Positions 12,284 to 23,215 are shown, numbered from the stretch's first letter. The stretch is DNA of 64,000 bases from Plasmopara viticola (GCA_001695595.3 MBPM02000023.1:682001-746000); one strand, 5' to 3'. A program made the numbers and translations. The notes: generated from the letters alone by a model not told the origin.

Positions 12284-12719
12284 GGATAGTGTAGGCATTA
12301 AATATCGTATGAGTCACCATGAGGCACCATGAGTCACCACCTTCCGCTGGATGACAGCCAGCTACAGTAACTCTAGATATAAAAGTCACCATGAGTCACC
12401 GAGTCACCACTTTTTGCGACTCCTTCCACTTATTTATAGTCACTACAATATCATGTATATCGTTATCATACTATATGTTTTTATGACTATATAAATTAAA
12501 TTGAAGACTCAGGTGACTCAGGTAAAAAGATCCTTTTACATGACTTAGAGGGTGAATAGACATCAAAATGAATGACGCTGATGAGTCACCATAGTGCCGA
12601 CTTATGGTGACTCATGGTGCCTTAGTGGTACCTTACTCGAAATCGACATCGACAGATACACTCGAACGATAATCCGACAGTGTGACTGCCACTGGAGTGC
12701 TCCAGAGCATGACATCATA
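12284..12719. repeat. Left viral terminal inverted repeat
   Basis: Matches 25885-26350 in reverse complement. It is dense in TGAGTCA/TGACTCA heptamers (six within about 310 bases). The innermost 85 bases also encode, on the minus strand, a peptide tail (YDVMLWSTPVAV...VDVDFE, then stop) that appears in the mirrored position of the right arm. Confidence 0.85.
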
Positions 12720-12779
12720 AAAATTTATTATCTTAAGCGAAAAATATATAGAAAAAAAGCATATGCTTAGTGATATAAC

Positions 12780-14923
12780 ATGTGTAATTTCATCAAGAGC
12801 AACGGGGAACAGTGTAAGCTTGCTCGCAACAAAGAAGGATGCGGAAAGCATCCAATTAATATGGATCAGAAAATTATCGTCGCAGAGTGTATTATAGTTA
12901 AAGAAACGCCCCCACAAGTCAGTACCCCAGTCTTTGCTGAGGTAAATGATACACCAGCGCCATCGGTGACCAAGCCCGTCGAGGCCTCGATTATCGAAAA
13001 AAGCAAAGTGTCACGATTAGATGAGTCGATTGTCGCACCGGCGGTCATATAGGACGTAGTATATGAGGAGGAAGATAATGCAAAATTAAAAATATTGTAT
13101 AATTCGGACGACGAATGGGATACAGATAACAAAGTTGAATTTATTCGAACGATGACAAAGTAAGATTCGCCAATTTGGGCTCGACCAGTAACGAGGGTTG
13201 ATGAGATTCGTGATGACTCCTAGATGTATGAATTATCATCGGATGACTCTTGCGGTGATGATGCAGCATCGTTTGGATGAACCTAATAGTGAACACTTGG
13301 ACGAGGCATCCTAAGAAGAATTTAAATGCACGAGACAAACAGAAGAATATGCGGAATATGAAGATGCGTCTCAAGAAGATGTTACTTTACCACCGACTAA
13401 GATTGTTAATCCGACTAGACCAAAAGCCAGCACTAAGACTGATGAATACACCACAAAGATCACTGATGAGGATGAAATCAAGGAGATCATATTGAAGAAG
13501 ATTGCTAATGACATGCTGCTTCTACACAAGAATCTAATTCGTCAGTGCAACAAGGTTGTTCTGTACAATTTGTCATCGCTGCGCAATATTACTATTAATG
13601 TATCCAAACTCGCACTGCTGATTCGACAAACCCTTGTGCGAACGAATAACAACGGCTTGGCAATGTGGTACGGAAAGAATGACACGAAGCTTCGTTTTGG
13701 GGAGGAAGAAGTAAATGTAATTGAATTCAGTCCAGTTGGGAAGGTCTTTCAAACCTATAAAATAGCCATTTCTTACAAATACAGCCCTGAGTTCAAGCCA
13801 GTAGTTGCCAACCTCATAGTGGGCGTTATTCTTGACGCTGTCACACATTGGGTGAATCATTAATTCGCTGACGTACATCCATATGACCCGTTTGACGGAC
13901 ACAAGAACGACCCTCGTGTGTTCAACCTTTTCAGTGGGTATCCTCATGTGTATGACCCTGAGTATGTAATCAATCAAACCGAGTTGAGGTGTGGCTCGAT
14001 CATATCAAATATGTGCTATCTGATAGTAATGATGGTGTGTATCAGTTCTTTGTGAAGTACTTCGCTCATCTGATCCAGAAGCCACATTTGAAGACGAAGA
14101 TTGTTCCTCTCATCAAAGGAACGCAGGGGTGTGGCAAGAATTCCGCATTTGATACCTTTCATCGTTTTGTGATTGATCCTCAGAGTAGTCTTGTGTGTCC
14201 ATCAATGGAGCGTATCACTACTCGATTCAACAGTATCCGACAGAGAAAGCTACTGATTGTACTAGACGAAGCTTTTGACTCAAACAATCGCTCTATGAAT
14301 AATCAAATGAAGAGTTACATCACCGACGATCGCACGCAGGTTGAACGCAAGGGGCTTGAAACTGTTGAGGTCAATGACTAATCAAATAATGTGATCATAA
14401 ACAACGAGTTTGGATCAATCATTGAAATCAATGATCGTCGATACATGTGTCTTGTTGCTAGTGAAAGCCGTGGTGGTGACAAAAATATTTTTATCACCAT
14501 TTCGATACTCTAGCTAATCTCGATGCGGGTTGTGACGTGTTTCACTACCTCGCGCGTGTTAGTTTGACGGATATCAAGCCACAAGCGTTCCCTCTAACGA
14601 AGTACAAGAAGAAATCCAAGACAAAGCAAACTATCAACGTGGTGAAGTGGCTGCTCGATATGCATGAGAGACTAAGCGATGGAGAAGATAACGAAATCAA
14701 AAAAGCACTGACGTCTGAGTGGTATGCTAAATACTGCAGGTGGGCTGAAACGAGTGGAGAGTCTCGAATCATGTCTCTCAATGTATATAGCGGATTGTTA
14801 AAGAATGAAGGACTAGACACGGAAGCGCAGAAAATTGTCGATTGTGGCAAATGTTTGAAGATCCGATATCGAACAGTTTCGCGGCAGATCTTGGAAATAC
14901 AATTAGCGCAGTTCATTATATAA
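12780..14923 (+). pseudogene. SF3 (D5-like) helicase of a Polinton-like virus
   Basis: Broken into at least four frames. The N-terminus (12780-13050) starts MCNFIKSNGEQCKLARN with CX5-type Cys pairs and CGKHP, a small zinc-binding leader common in these viral proteins. The middle (13492-13860) resembles the D5_N/primase-helicase linker. The helicase part (13989-14381) has Walker A GTQGCGKN (14118-14141) and Walker B LLIVLDEAF (about 14251-14277). The C-terminal part (14537-14923) contains KYCRWAE. In-frame stops occur at 13050, 13168, 13861 and 14382, with frame changes near 13965 and 14500. The intact enzyme would unwind the viral genome for protein-primed or rolling replication. The break pattern means it is inactive here. 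Confidence 0.8.
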
Positions 14924-14984
14924 AGAAATGATACTGGAGGTATTGGAAACTTTTGATTACCAATCATATTTGTTTTAATCATGC

Positions 14985-15520
14985 GCAAAGACAAAAGAAG
15001 TGAGCTAATGCCAAACCTATTCGGTTGATTGAGCTTCCATCCATCTGATATGCGTTTGAACTTTGAAGTGATAATTCTACCTCTAGATTGATAATGATCG
15101 CCGCATTCACAGATAACCTTCTCAACAAGTCTGTCTTTACTGAGTTCATTGTATTGCTTGCATTTCTTGTCGAGCACATCTTCATTGGCTCCCCAGTATT
15201 TCTTTGTATTCACTTTTGCTTTTGTCTTTTCAACAGTCCAAACGGTGGTACCTTATTCACACAAGTTTTCTTGAATTTGTTGATCCATAACGTTTCATGA
15301 GCATGCAACTGATGTCTATCAGCAACCTCATACTGCTTGATCAATATAATCTAAAACTCATACGGACCATAGTTTCGGAAGAACGAATAAATTGCGATTT
15401 CGCTTGTTGTTTTGCCTTCATCGCAACGCTTGAACTTAGACCGAGTCCGATCATACGATGCTGGAGTTGATTTTACGTACTACCAACGAAGCAAATGTCG
15501 CTTTGGCTACAAATAGTTTT
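14985..15520 (-). pseudogene. GIY-YIG nuclease remnant with zinc-finger tail
   Basis: On the minus strand, pieces in different frames read like the GIY-YIG proteins of large DNA viruses. There is a KSTPASYDRTRSKFKRC-like segment, then EIAIYSFFRNYGPYEF, then LHAHETLWINKFKKTCVNKV, an NTKKYW...KQYNELSKDRL helical linker, and a terminal CECGDHY finger fragment. Stops and at least three frame shifts interrupt it. The leading GIY/YIG strands are not clearly recognisable. Such nucleases are homing-like or repair enzymes that travel with PLVs. The alternative, a Bacillus-type UvrC domain, is unlikely because of the CECG tail. Confidence 0.65.
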
Positions 15521-15666
15521 TTAAACTGAACCGATCATGACTATTTGCATACTAATAGCATCTATATATCAAGATCAAACATAGCTGAAGTAATCCCAGT
15601 CGAAAATTGCCCCTCTTAATACGACGACGAGTCAGGGAAGGGGCCATTCCTACTCTGCTCACATGT

Positions 15667-16047
15667 CTACCAAACCACGCAATGGAGCAGCTTCAGTCCG
15701 CCCGCGGTAGCAGTGCTGTCCAGAAGGCCGGAAGTGGTTGGCTCCCAATTTGACTTGAGGAAAGTCCATGCAGCACTAGCACCCTTCTTAATGACATTTC
15801 GGAGATTACCCCAGAAGCCAAAGCCACTAAGTCCTGATTGATGAGTACGTAGAACTTCACCGTGGTACATACGTAGTGTTGTTCCTTTTCCAAATTTATA
15901 AGCCTCTACAAGTTTCTTGTAACTCTCAGGATGAAAATGATGCGAATGGCCTTTGTTCAACTAGGAGTGACTCAAACGAATGGGTTTGCCATGTAGGACT
16001 TTAACAGCCTGTGCATGACTCAAATCGACGGCAGATTTCTTGTACAT
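15667..16047 (-). pseudogene. Small virion protein, adenovirus pVI/pX-like (minor capsid or membrane-active)
   Basis: The frame starts at ATG 16047 (MYKKSAVDLSHAQAVKVL), has one stop at about 15961, and reads on to 15667. The N-terminal half repeats a pattern of about 30 residues: a Leu-Ser-His-x-Gln-like motif, then Gly-Lys and Ile-Arg-Leu-Ser. The C-terminal half is an amphipathic Gly-rich segment (GFGFWGNLRNVIKKGASAAW) like the membrane-active or core-associated small virion proteins of adenoviruses, adintoviruses and PLVs. Only one nonsense change breaks it, so it is among the best-preserved viral genes here. The family assignment comes from composition and context. Confidence 0.5.
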
Positions 16048-16091
16048 CTAAATTGAATATCTGGATTACTTATACAGAGCGGGAGACAAAA

Positions 16092-17365
16092 ATGTCAAAT
16101 GTTAATAAATCCAAAACACTCACTTCGGATGACATTAAAATTTTATCACTCGTGATATCAGAATGAAAAGCGAGTATGATAATTTGTCCGACTCTACGGT
16201 AAATCTATACACCAGACAACTGATCAAGCTTTACAAGGCCGGCGTTGCGAAATAGGAATGGTCCTTTAATGAGTTCATTTCAAATATTCACTATCCAAAC
16301 AAATACGACGATGCTTCTTTTAAAAGACGTTCAAGGTTCAAAACTCAAGTATCATTGCGCTTCTGATGAGCCTCTATACAAGCAAAGAAAGTCTCATATT
16401 ATAATTAAATGCCATGTGAAAAATGGTCAAGATCAGATTTCGTGATGCATTTGCATACCATATTACGATTTCAAAGGAACTGAGTGAGCAAAATAAGGTT
16501 GAAAAGCTGGATAACGAACTGACACCTGAAGAAGAGAAGAAATACATCAGCTATGAAGAGCTTATGTCTGTCCCTGGTAAAGTCGCAAAGGTGCTCAACG
16601 AAACATATAGTAAAGTATTTCATCCTGAGCCGAGTTTGAGCAGCTAGCCAAACCTGATTCCTTGAAGCTTGTGTTTGATTACATCACGTTGTGGTCGAAC
16701 GTGCATTATCTACTTCATTTCATATGGCCGAGCGTTCTTCTCACTCCAGAAGAAGATGCAGATTACCTCCAAGGAGACGTTTTTCATCTCAATGATTTCA
16801 AGAATGCTCGTCTCATGGGACCACATACGACTCAGTTGAATAGCATCACGATGCGCTTGATCAAGTCCTACCTCGACTTCTTGGCTAATACGCTTGAAAA
16901 GCAGCCTGGTAAGCTACTGTGGCGCATTTTCAATTGACAGCCAGGTGCGTATGATTTTACGAATTTAAGCAATAGCTTTAGTTAGGTTTTATCGAAGCTC
17001 TTTCTAAGACACAATGGAAAACCAATGTCAACGAATACGATCCGGCACGTTGCTGAGTCTCATTTGATTCAATCGCTAGCCTATGCTTAACTCTTCAATC
17101 GCGAGAAGAACGATCTACACGCCAAATTACTGCACAGGACCATGGCTGCTAACGCGAGCGACAAAAAGATTGCAAGACCGAGCGAATGCTTCCGAAGTAA
17201 TATTTGAACCAGACGATTTATCCGACCACGCTCCCGAGCCTCCTACAAAGCCTGCTGCAATGCCCGTGAGCAGACCTTAAGACCGTCGGAAGCGCATATT
17301 CCATGGTGCTTTCACACCTACTGGCAGCGACACGATGCTTGAGATTGACATCTTTATGAAATAAT
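16092..17365 (+). pseudogene. Tyrosine recombinase/integrase of the PLV
   Basis: Fragments in order: an N-terminal SAM-like helix region (LSDSTVNLYTRQLIKLYKAG), a linker with LTPEEEKKYISYEELMSVP, a beta segment (VFHLNDFKNARLMG...), and a C-terminal segment with IRHVAESHL (the RH of the catalytic core) followed by DLHAKLLHRTMAANASDKK. In the last motif the nucleophilic Tyr expected after the His is apparently replaced by Asp. The frame is broken near 16160, 16250, 16440, 16648 and 16938. Virophages and PLVs use this class of enzyme to integrate. A DDE (rve) integrase, as in classic Polintons, is not seen. Confidence 0.65.
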
Positions 17366-17914
17366 TTATTGGATATAACATACAAAGCAACTATGGAGCA
17401 AAGCCAGTAGAGACAATACCGAATAGCTGGTCCATTCCATGTGGAAATTCATAAGATCCAAGCTTGCTTGAAAAGCGACAAATCTTAAGTTAATATAAAG
17501 ACAATGCTAGTATCTCATGCATTCGTTGATCTATGGTGGCTGATTAGAAAAGATGGACAATACGGTAAGGCGTTGTTTGACCAACTCGACGAGCATAAAC
17601 GATTTCATGCGGTATTGCTTATAAAAATGTAAGATTACGTCAATGCAGTTCGTTAGTTCATAAAATCAAGTCTAAGATGGACTAGTAAAACGCTTAAAGA
17701 AGATTGAAGGAGCAAAAAATATTGGCGATGATTCTCCACTCATAAAAACGGAAGTGAAGTCAATCCTTGACAAATTATTCGAAAAAAAATGATTTTTTCG
17801 GCGTCATACTACAGCCAATGCAAACTTCTGATGAAGCTTTAGATCGCTTAGATCTATAAAAATTCAAAAGAGCTGACGTATCGATATAACATTTTTTTCT
17901 TTTTTTGTTCCTTA
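17366..17914 (+). other. Viral interior with a Lys-rich fragment, no assignable gene
   Basis: A short frame near 17680-17800 (LVKRLKKIEGAKNIGDDS...KSILDKLFEKK) looks like the remains of a charged coiled-coil protein. It is cut by stops on both sides. Nothing else is supportable. Confidence 0.3.
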
Positions 17915-17919
17915 GCAAG

Positions 17920-18114
17920 ATGGCCAACACTGATCTTCTGAAGATGATTAGACAATGTTTGTCGAGCCGTAGTCATTTCTGGATGGCGCTACATATTTCG
18001 AGTGACCTACCTCGTCGAATCTATCAATCTCCATTGCCTGAGGCATTAATTGTCGTCAATTCTTTTTACTCGATGCATAATTCTTTCTTTTGGGTAATAT
18101 ATACAAGTAGGTAA
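17920..18114 (+). CDS. Small PLV protein of unknown function
   Basis: A 65-residue frame from the ATG at 17920 (MANTDLLKMIRQCL) contains SDLPRRIYQSPLPEA. It is in phase with a longer open frame that starts at 17905. It lies directly before the capsid or penton-like gene and on the same strand. The tidy start and the Pro-rich middle suggest a real viral gene or its N-terminal half, possibly shortened. No family is recognised. Confidence 0.4.
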   Translation: MANTDLLKMIRQCLSSRSHFWMALHISSDLPRRIYQSPLPEALIVVNSFYSMHNSFFWVIYTSR

Positions 18115-18125
18115 AATAAGGTTTC

Positions 18126-18426
18126 CAATTATGTTAAATCTGAACAATCAAGTGGCTACCTTCCGGTTCCGATATCGATTCTCGCAGCCAATCGATTTTA
18201 GTTAGTTTGAGATTGCACTTTGATCAATATCCATGTACTACTCGTGGCGAGCAATTACTGCCCAGCCTCAGAGCTTTTCAATTATGTTGAATCCGAACAA
18301 TCAAGTGGCTACTCACCAGTACAGATATCGATTCTCGCAGCCAATTGATTTTAGTCGGTTTGAGACTGCACTTTGATCAATATCCATTCACTACTCGTGG
18401 CGAGCAATTACTGCCCAGCCTCAGAA
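18126..18426 (+). repeat. 153-bp in-frame tandem duplication
   Basis: Copy 1 is 18126-18278 and copy 2 is 18279-18426. Both contain AACAATCAAGTGGCTAC, TTCTCGCAGCCAAT and CTCGTGGCGAGCAATTACTG. The period is 51 codons, so the frame is kept. The two copies differ at about 10 positions, which gives a relative age for the duplication. Confidence 0.85.
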
Positions 18427-19110
18427 TAATAGCTTCCAGATCATTTGGCCGACAGCTTCTACTACAACTACTTGTTTCATCACACTCCCTGACGGCACAT
18501 ATTCAGCAAGCGACATCAACAACTACCTTCAATACTATTGCATTCAGAACAATCTTTATCTGATCGATAACACGACTGGAAAGTACTACTATTTCATTTC
18601 ATGCATTGAGAATCCCTCCACTTACACTCTAAAGCTTAATTTGCAGCTAGTGAAGAATATCACTGGATACACTGCTGCTAGCGGATTTCCAACGATGCCA
18701 GCTACTGTACACACGCCTCAGCTCCAAATAGATAATGCTGCTTTTGGAGCTATCATCGGATTTAGCCCAACTACATATCCAGCGGCGCAAACCACTAGTG
18801 GTTATGCGGTTGATAGCAATTTGGTGCGTCAGATAGACTCCACAGCTGCTGTTATTATTACTTGTTCAGATCTTTACATTCCAATCGCAAACAACAACCA
18901 ATACTACACACATTCACGCCTGCTGGGATTGAATATGGCGGTCTAATCACAACGTCTCAAGGACAAGGATTAGCGTAGTGTCCAATGCAAGGAACCAACT
19001 CAGAACTGTCACTATCATTTATTGATCAGAATATGATCCCATTTGGTATTATTGATAACAACGTAAGCTTTCGTTTGTTAATTCGACTTAAGAAAATGCA
19101 AAAGTGAATA
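18126..19110 (+). pseudogene. Capsid/penton-like virion protein of the PLV
   Basis: The protein reads NQVATHQYRYRFSQPIDF..., ITLPDGTYSASDINNYLQYY, then LIDNTTGKYYYFI, a Thr/Ser/Pro-rich beta region with IIGFSPTTYPAA, and a C-terminal SFIDQNMIPFGIIDNNVSF. The pattern PDGxYxxxDxNNYxQ with the closing IDQN...IID is what I associate with a beta-rich virion protein of oomycete PLVs, most likely a penton or second capsid protein. The first 51 codons are present twice in tandem (153-bp period). Frame changes occur near 18430 and 18905, with a stop at about 18975. Assignment as penton rather than fibre is inference. Confidence 0.5.
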
Positions 19111-19857
19111 ATAACTGACAACTAATAAATTAACTTTTTTTATACAAATCGCAGATCGGTTCGATACCGTTTTTATAAATCTTTCGGTTGATGATATTCA
19201 TCATCATCGTGCTCATTTTCTCACAAGTTGTTCATCATGATCGTGCTCATTTTCTCACATGTTGTTCGGTTTGTATAGATCGCTGAAAGTTTTAATTGGT
19301 ATTTCAGCAAGGAATTCGCGGCATATGTTCCCAAGGTCTCTCTGTGTTAGGTTTCGACCGAGTATCACATATTTAGAGCTAATTTGAAAAGTCTTTGAAA
19401 TACCAACTAACTCTGTGAAAAGTAAATCATACTGAAGCTTTGCTTACGTTCTCGGATGAAGTATTGTCCAATAGACATCTGCGTCCTCTTTGGTTTCATG
19501 ACCAAGTCATCAAAGATTTGCAACTTGCTAGTTTCAGAATCGACGTCACTCATTGCTGGGACCATCCCTTACTCAATTACCTGGACGTTGTCGATAGCGT
19601 CTTTGAGGTGATCATACAGCTTCTCCTCAAAGACGCTATCGACAACGTCCTGGTCTTTGAACAAATGACGAATCAAATTAATCATTTGCTCAAAAAGTCT
19701 ATTATGTAAAGCACGGTGTTTGACTTTTACGATCCACTAAAACTTGCAATGCACATATTAAATGGCAGCTTGAAGTGTGGACTCTTTGGAAACTTCTTAG
19801 GTTTAGATTCCGGTATTGATTCGTAGAAGTTTGCATTGTATAGTATAGTGATCAAAT
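19111..19857 (+). other. Viral interior with an unassigned broken ORF and two small repeats
   Basis: There is a 34-bp tandem repeat at 19199-19232/19233-19266 (sharing GTGCTCATTTTCTCACA). A frame of 89 codons at 19440-19709 is rich in Asp, Leu and His and contains the 26-bp hairpin described separately. Downstream, in another frame, LKLAMHILNGSLKCGLFGN looks like genuine former coding sequence. No family is recognised. Confidence 0.4.
19583..19650. repeat. Perfect 26-bp hairpin inside a viral ORF
   Basis: 19583-19608 and 19625-19650 are exact reverse complements (arm GGACGTTGTCGATAGCGTCT and six more bases), separated by a 16-base loop. A perfect 26-bp stem in degraded sequence implies a recent origin or selection. 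Confidence 0.9.
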
Positions 19858-22060
19858 ATGTCTCTTCCCCCAATTGTCAATTCGCCTCTGTTCAATAGCT
19901 CTTACTTTAATGCGTCTAATGGATGTCCATTATTACTACAGGCGATCAAAGGTACTTGCGGCTTGGTGGTGTTGGAGCGTTATCTTGTCTGAGTCTGATC
20001 GGCAATCTCAATTGCGACTCTCTGACGATTGGAGGAGCTGCATTAGAATTGAGTGGATTGTCATATGTTTCTGGCATGACTGCCGAAACTGCTAAAGCTT
20101 CAAAGGCTCTGATATTAGATCCTGGTAAGGCTATCACGGTAATCACCTTTATAACATCTACAAGTATTACTGGAACACTCACTGCTGGGGGACAAGCAAA
20201 CATTCCATCGCTTGGGACTCTAACTAGTATCCTATAAGTATTAAGCTCAAATAGTTCTGCTGCTGCCCAAGCCAATTTAAAATCCACAAGAAATTTATAT
20301 GCTGAGGAAATTGGAGGTTCAGCAAGCAATCCAGATACAATGTATTTCTACCATAACGGAGCTTTTCGAATGTTTATCGATTCAACTGGAAACGTCGACA
20401 TTGAAACTCTAACATCTTATCAATTGGATTTAGGTGGGTCTGGAGCTGGAATTAACACTGGATCGCTAGAATTTAATGAAACTACTTTTGACCAATCATT
20501 ATACTTGTCGATTAGTCAAGGTGGCGGTGGTGCTTCGAAGTCGGTGGTGCTTGAATTTAACTTTTGATTATAGTGGGATTAATAATTTAGGACGCTTCAT
20601 TCTTACTGCTTCAACGAGTATGGCTTCACCCGCTATCACAGTCGATACAATCAATACCTCTGCTGGTCTAGATATTAACTACACGAATTTAAATCTCAAC
20701 GGATCGGCAATGACATCTACTGCTGCTAAACTCAATTACAACGATATTACAACACTTAGGGCTTTCAAGTATCTAGAACAATGAGATTGGATAGTTTTGG
20801 TGTAGGCTTGATGCGCCGAGTACCAATTGTTTGCGTTTTCACGGAAATACGGCAAATTGTGAAACGATGAACATTTATTAAGTATCTAATACAAATGTAT
20901 TGGTAATTGCATCGAGACAACATCAGCATCATACAACAAAACATATTTGGCGTTGAATTTAATATCAACTGATAATACGAGCTCATTCGTAGACGGTGTT
21001 TCAGCTACAAGTGCGGATGTATTCAATACCGATTGGAATGACAAGCCGTCCGTTGGTCTTACGCCTGAAACGCATGAATGTTATTTCAATGATGGAAGTT
21101 CACGGCCGTACACGAGTAATTTCCCTCATACATACACCCTGGCTACCTCAGCGGATGTACTTTGCATAAATTCGTCCGGATCGTCTCCTACATCGTCAAG
21201 TAGTTGTTTTACCTTGTTTCTGACACTATTAATAAAATGATTTTTAACACCAACACGCCATACACTAGTTCATTTCGGACTGCTCCTCTCCCACTAAACT
21301 TTAGTAATGTTTATATTAAAGAATCTTATGCACTCAATGATGAGCCGCTAACTACGATATGCCGATTTTCATAGAATCATCAAATGCAACGCCCATTAGT
21401 TTTGGATTGCAATTGAGTAATGCAACAAATGCAACCTCGACTAATAGCGCATACTTTGGAACCATAACTACCCATAACTTGATTATGAAGACTGCAAACA
21501 CACGAAAACTTACAATAACTTCGACTGATAGAGTTGGCATCGGAACTGGATCACCAAACGCCCCTTTGCAAGTAGCTGGATCCAATACATCTATCACAAT
21601 TATACCAAATAGCACGAACTATCTCGTATAGTAACGATGTGGCGTCTAACGCGTGGGCAAATCGTGGTGGCGGACCTTTTACTCTAACAAACGTCTCGGC
21701 TTCTCTTGGTGGAGATATTTACATTCAAGCTGTTTTTCGGGCTACGTCTGATCGTCGATTGAAAGAGGACATTTAAGAAATCTATTTACCGTTTGAGCGT
21801 TACAAGGATCTTAAACCGGTTAGTTATAGCTATAAGAATGAAGCCGAGAAAAGAGTCGGTTTGATAGCTCAAGATGCTATGCGTGTTTGCTCAGAAGCGA
21901 ATTCGATGACCTAAAATCAGAATTCGAACGATGAAGGTGAAACTCACCGGAAGGAGTTCAAGTATGCTTAAATTACAAGGCTATAAAGAGACTGAATGTT
22001 AATATCATTAAGAAGCTAGTTGATTGTATCGAGAAACTTGAATCGACTATAAGGAAATAG
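19858..22060 (+). pseudogene. Phage-like tail fibre with peptidase S74 chaperone
   Basis: Starts MSLPPIVNSPLFNSSYFNAS, followed by repeated Gly/Ser/Thr-rich beta segments (DQRYLRLGGVGALS, LDPGKAITVI, NISSLGTLTS-type, SNPDTMYFYHNGAFRMFIDS, DRVGIGTGSPNAPLQV). The C-terminal intramolecular chaperone carries the S74 signature SDRRLKEDI at 21747-21773, then KPVSYSYKNEAEKRVGLIAQD and a trimerising coiled coil (IIKKLVDCIEKLES). S74 domains trim themselves off after the fibre trimer folds. At least eight stops or frame shifts break the gene. The fibre would be the host-recognition protein of the virion. The family is often found in oomycete PLVs. Confidence 0.8.
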
Positions 22061-22112
22061 TGCATTCAGTAAAAAAAAAATTATCGAGCCATCCTTTTAA
22101 TTCAGCTTTGTA

Positions 22113-23110
22113 TCAATGCATAGTATCTCGTTTCATCTTATGCTTCCGTGGTGGTTTAGGAGAATTGTCTTCAAAGTATTTTTTGCCCTTGCGCGCGTCA
22201 ACAGCTTCACTAAATCTATATCGGATGCTTTCGTACAAGTTATTTGCAAATAAGTTTTTGTAGCTGTTGATATCGTCAGTATATCCAGTTTTTATCCCAG
22301 CATTCAAGTTGCGCCATCTCGTTTCTTCCTTTGTTTCGTCGTCATCACTGCTCTCAGCATATGAGGCTCGAAATAGTTGTCGCGTAATCGAAAGTTCGTC
22401 CTCAGCTCGTTTAGCAGCTTTTTTTGTTGCTCGTTTTTCCGTGGGAGAGATGTTCGGGAAGTTGCGGTTCGTTTTCGTTTCATGTCATGACTTCATCTGC
22501 AAATTTTGCTGCCATTTCTTGCCGTTTTCGCTCGAATCCTCTCGTCTAAATTCTCTTCCTTTGTTAAGATAACTTATAACGTGGTCATCCACCACCTGTT
22601 CCAAAGTCTTTTTTCCCTTAATATGTGCTCGAGTATTGACGGCCTTTTTGGCAACGTCATGTATGCCGCTATAGAAATCGTCGGGTGATTCTTAGGTGCA
22701 GTGAGCTCTTCCATATCGAAGTCTGCGTCAGTTGATTGTGAAAGAAAGATACGTTTTTTTTACTTGCATTAGAAGCCTCATGTGCTTCACCTTTGATACT
22801 TTCAGGAAGCCCTTTGATATCCTTGGCCCTTTGGAGCCCTTGGCCCTTTGGAACCCTTGGCCCTATGTAAACCTTGTGATTTGATCATACTCATACTCAC
22901 GATTCTTTGCCATCACTTGCTTCGCAAGTAAATCAGCACTTGCATCATCCAACGACTTATTTTGATAAAGAGCCTTCAGCTTTTTGCCTTGAACAAAATC
23001 GCTCTTTGCCATGGCATTGTAACAGCGATCATACGCCTTTTGCTTGGTTTGATTATCGGAGAAAAAGCCTCATGTGGATTTTGATTAGGCCACGTATATT
23101 GAAGATGATT
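22113..23110 (-). pseudogene. Basic Lys/Ala-rich virion-associated protein, broken
   Basis: Read on the minus strand from about 23110, fragments include QKAYDRCYNAMAKSDFVQGK, LDDASADLLAKQVMAKNREY, then FYSGIHDVAKKAVNTRAHIK and, at the C-terminus (22307-22113), TGYTDDINSYKNLFANNL plus a Lys/Arg-rich tail. It lies downstream of, and on the same strand as, the capsid gene. Several stops and shifts interrupt it. It might be an internal, DNA-associated virion protein, but no family is assigned. Confidence 0.4.
22821..22870. repeat. 17-bp tandem repeat, about three copies
   Basis: The unit is CCCTTGGCCCTTTGGAA with small variants. On the minus strand it encodes a short Lys/Gly/Gln-type repeat within the broken basic virion protein. 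Confidence 0.7.
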
Positions 23111-23215
23111 TAAAAAAATGTGGTTAATATATTTATACTACGAAGTTTTCAAGATCAACCTTGAACTGGTCCTTGCGATACCGCGCCCGTAGCCGTATCG
23201 ACTGTTGCTTAAACC

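Larger units (their letters stand above)
10860..12719. repeat. Left arm of the long inverted repeat
   Basis: Inverted match to 25885-28085. Landmarks run from outside in: a GAGGGT.. region near 10910; the CRN 3' flank with ATGCCTTAAACGGCA; the CRN gene; the CRN promoter; GGCAAAGGGATA (12277-12288); a TGAGTCA-rich segment (12300-12630); and an 85-base block at 12634-12719 that is nearly identical between the arms. The match is continuous across the CRN/virus junction. The arms differ by substitutions and small indels, and the non-coding part is more diverged than the CRN coding part. Confidence 0.85.

Noticed and set aside
12277..12288. GGCAAAGGGATA as the target-site duplication of the virus
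   Set aside because: It is in the inverted, not direct, orientation on the far side, so it belongs to the inverted repeat; the direct duplication concerns only the 327-bp insertion.
16092..17365. Calling the PLV integrase a DDE (rve) enzyme as in classic Polintons
   Set aside because: The motifs fit a tyrosine recombinase (RH.. and H.. blocks), and no DDE/zinc HHCC pattern is visible.
19199..19266. 34-bp direct repeats considered as a CRISPR-like or centromeric array
   Set aside because: Only two adjoining copies without spacers, in a eukaryotic viral remnant.
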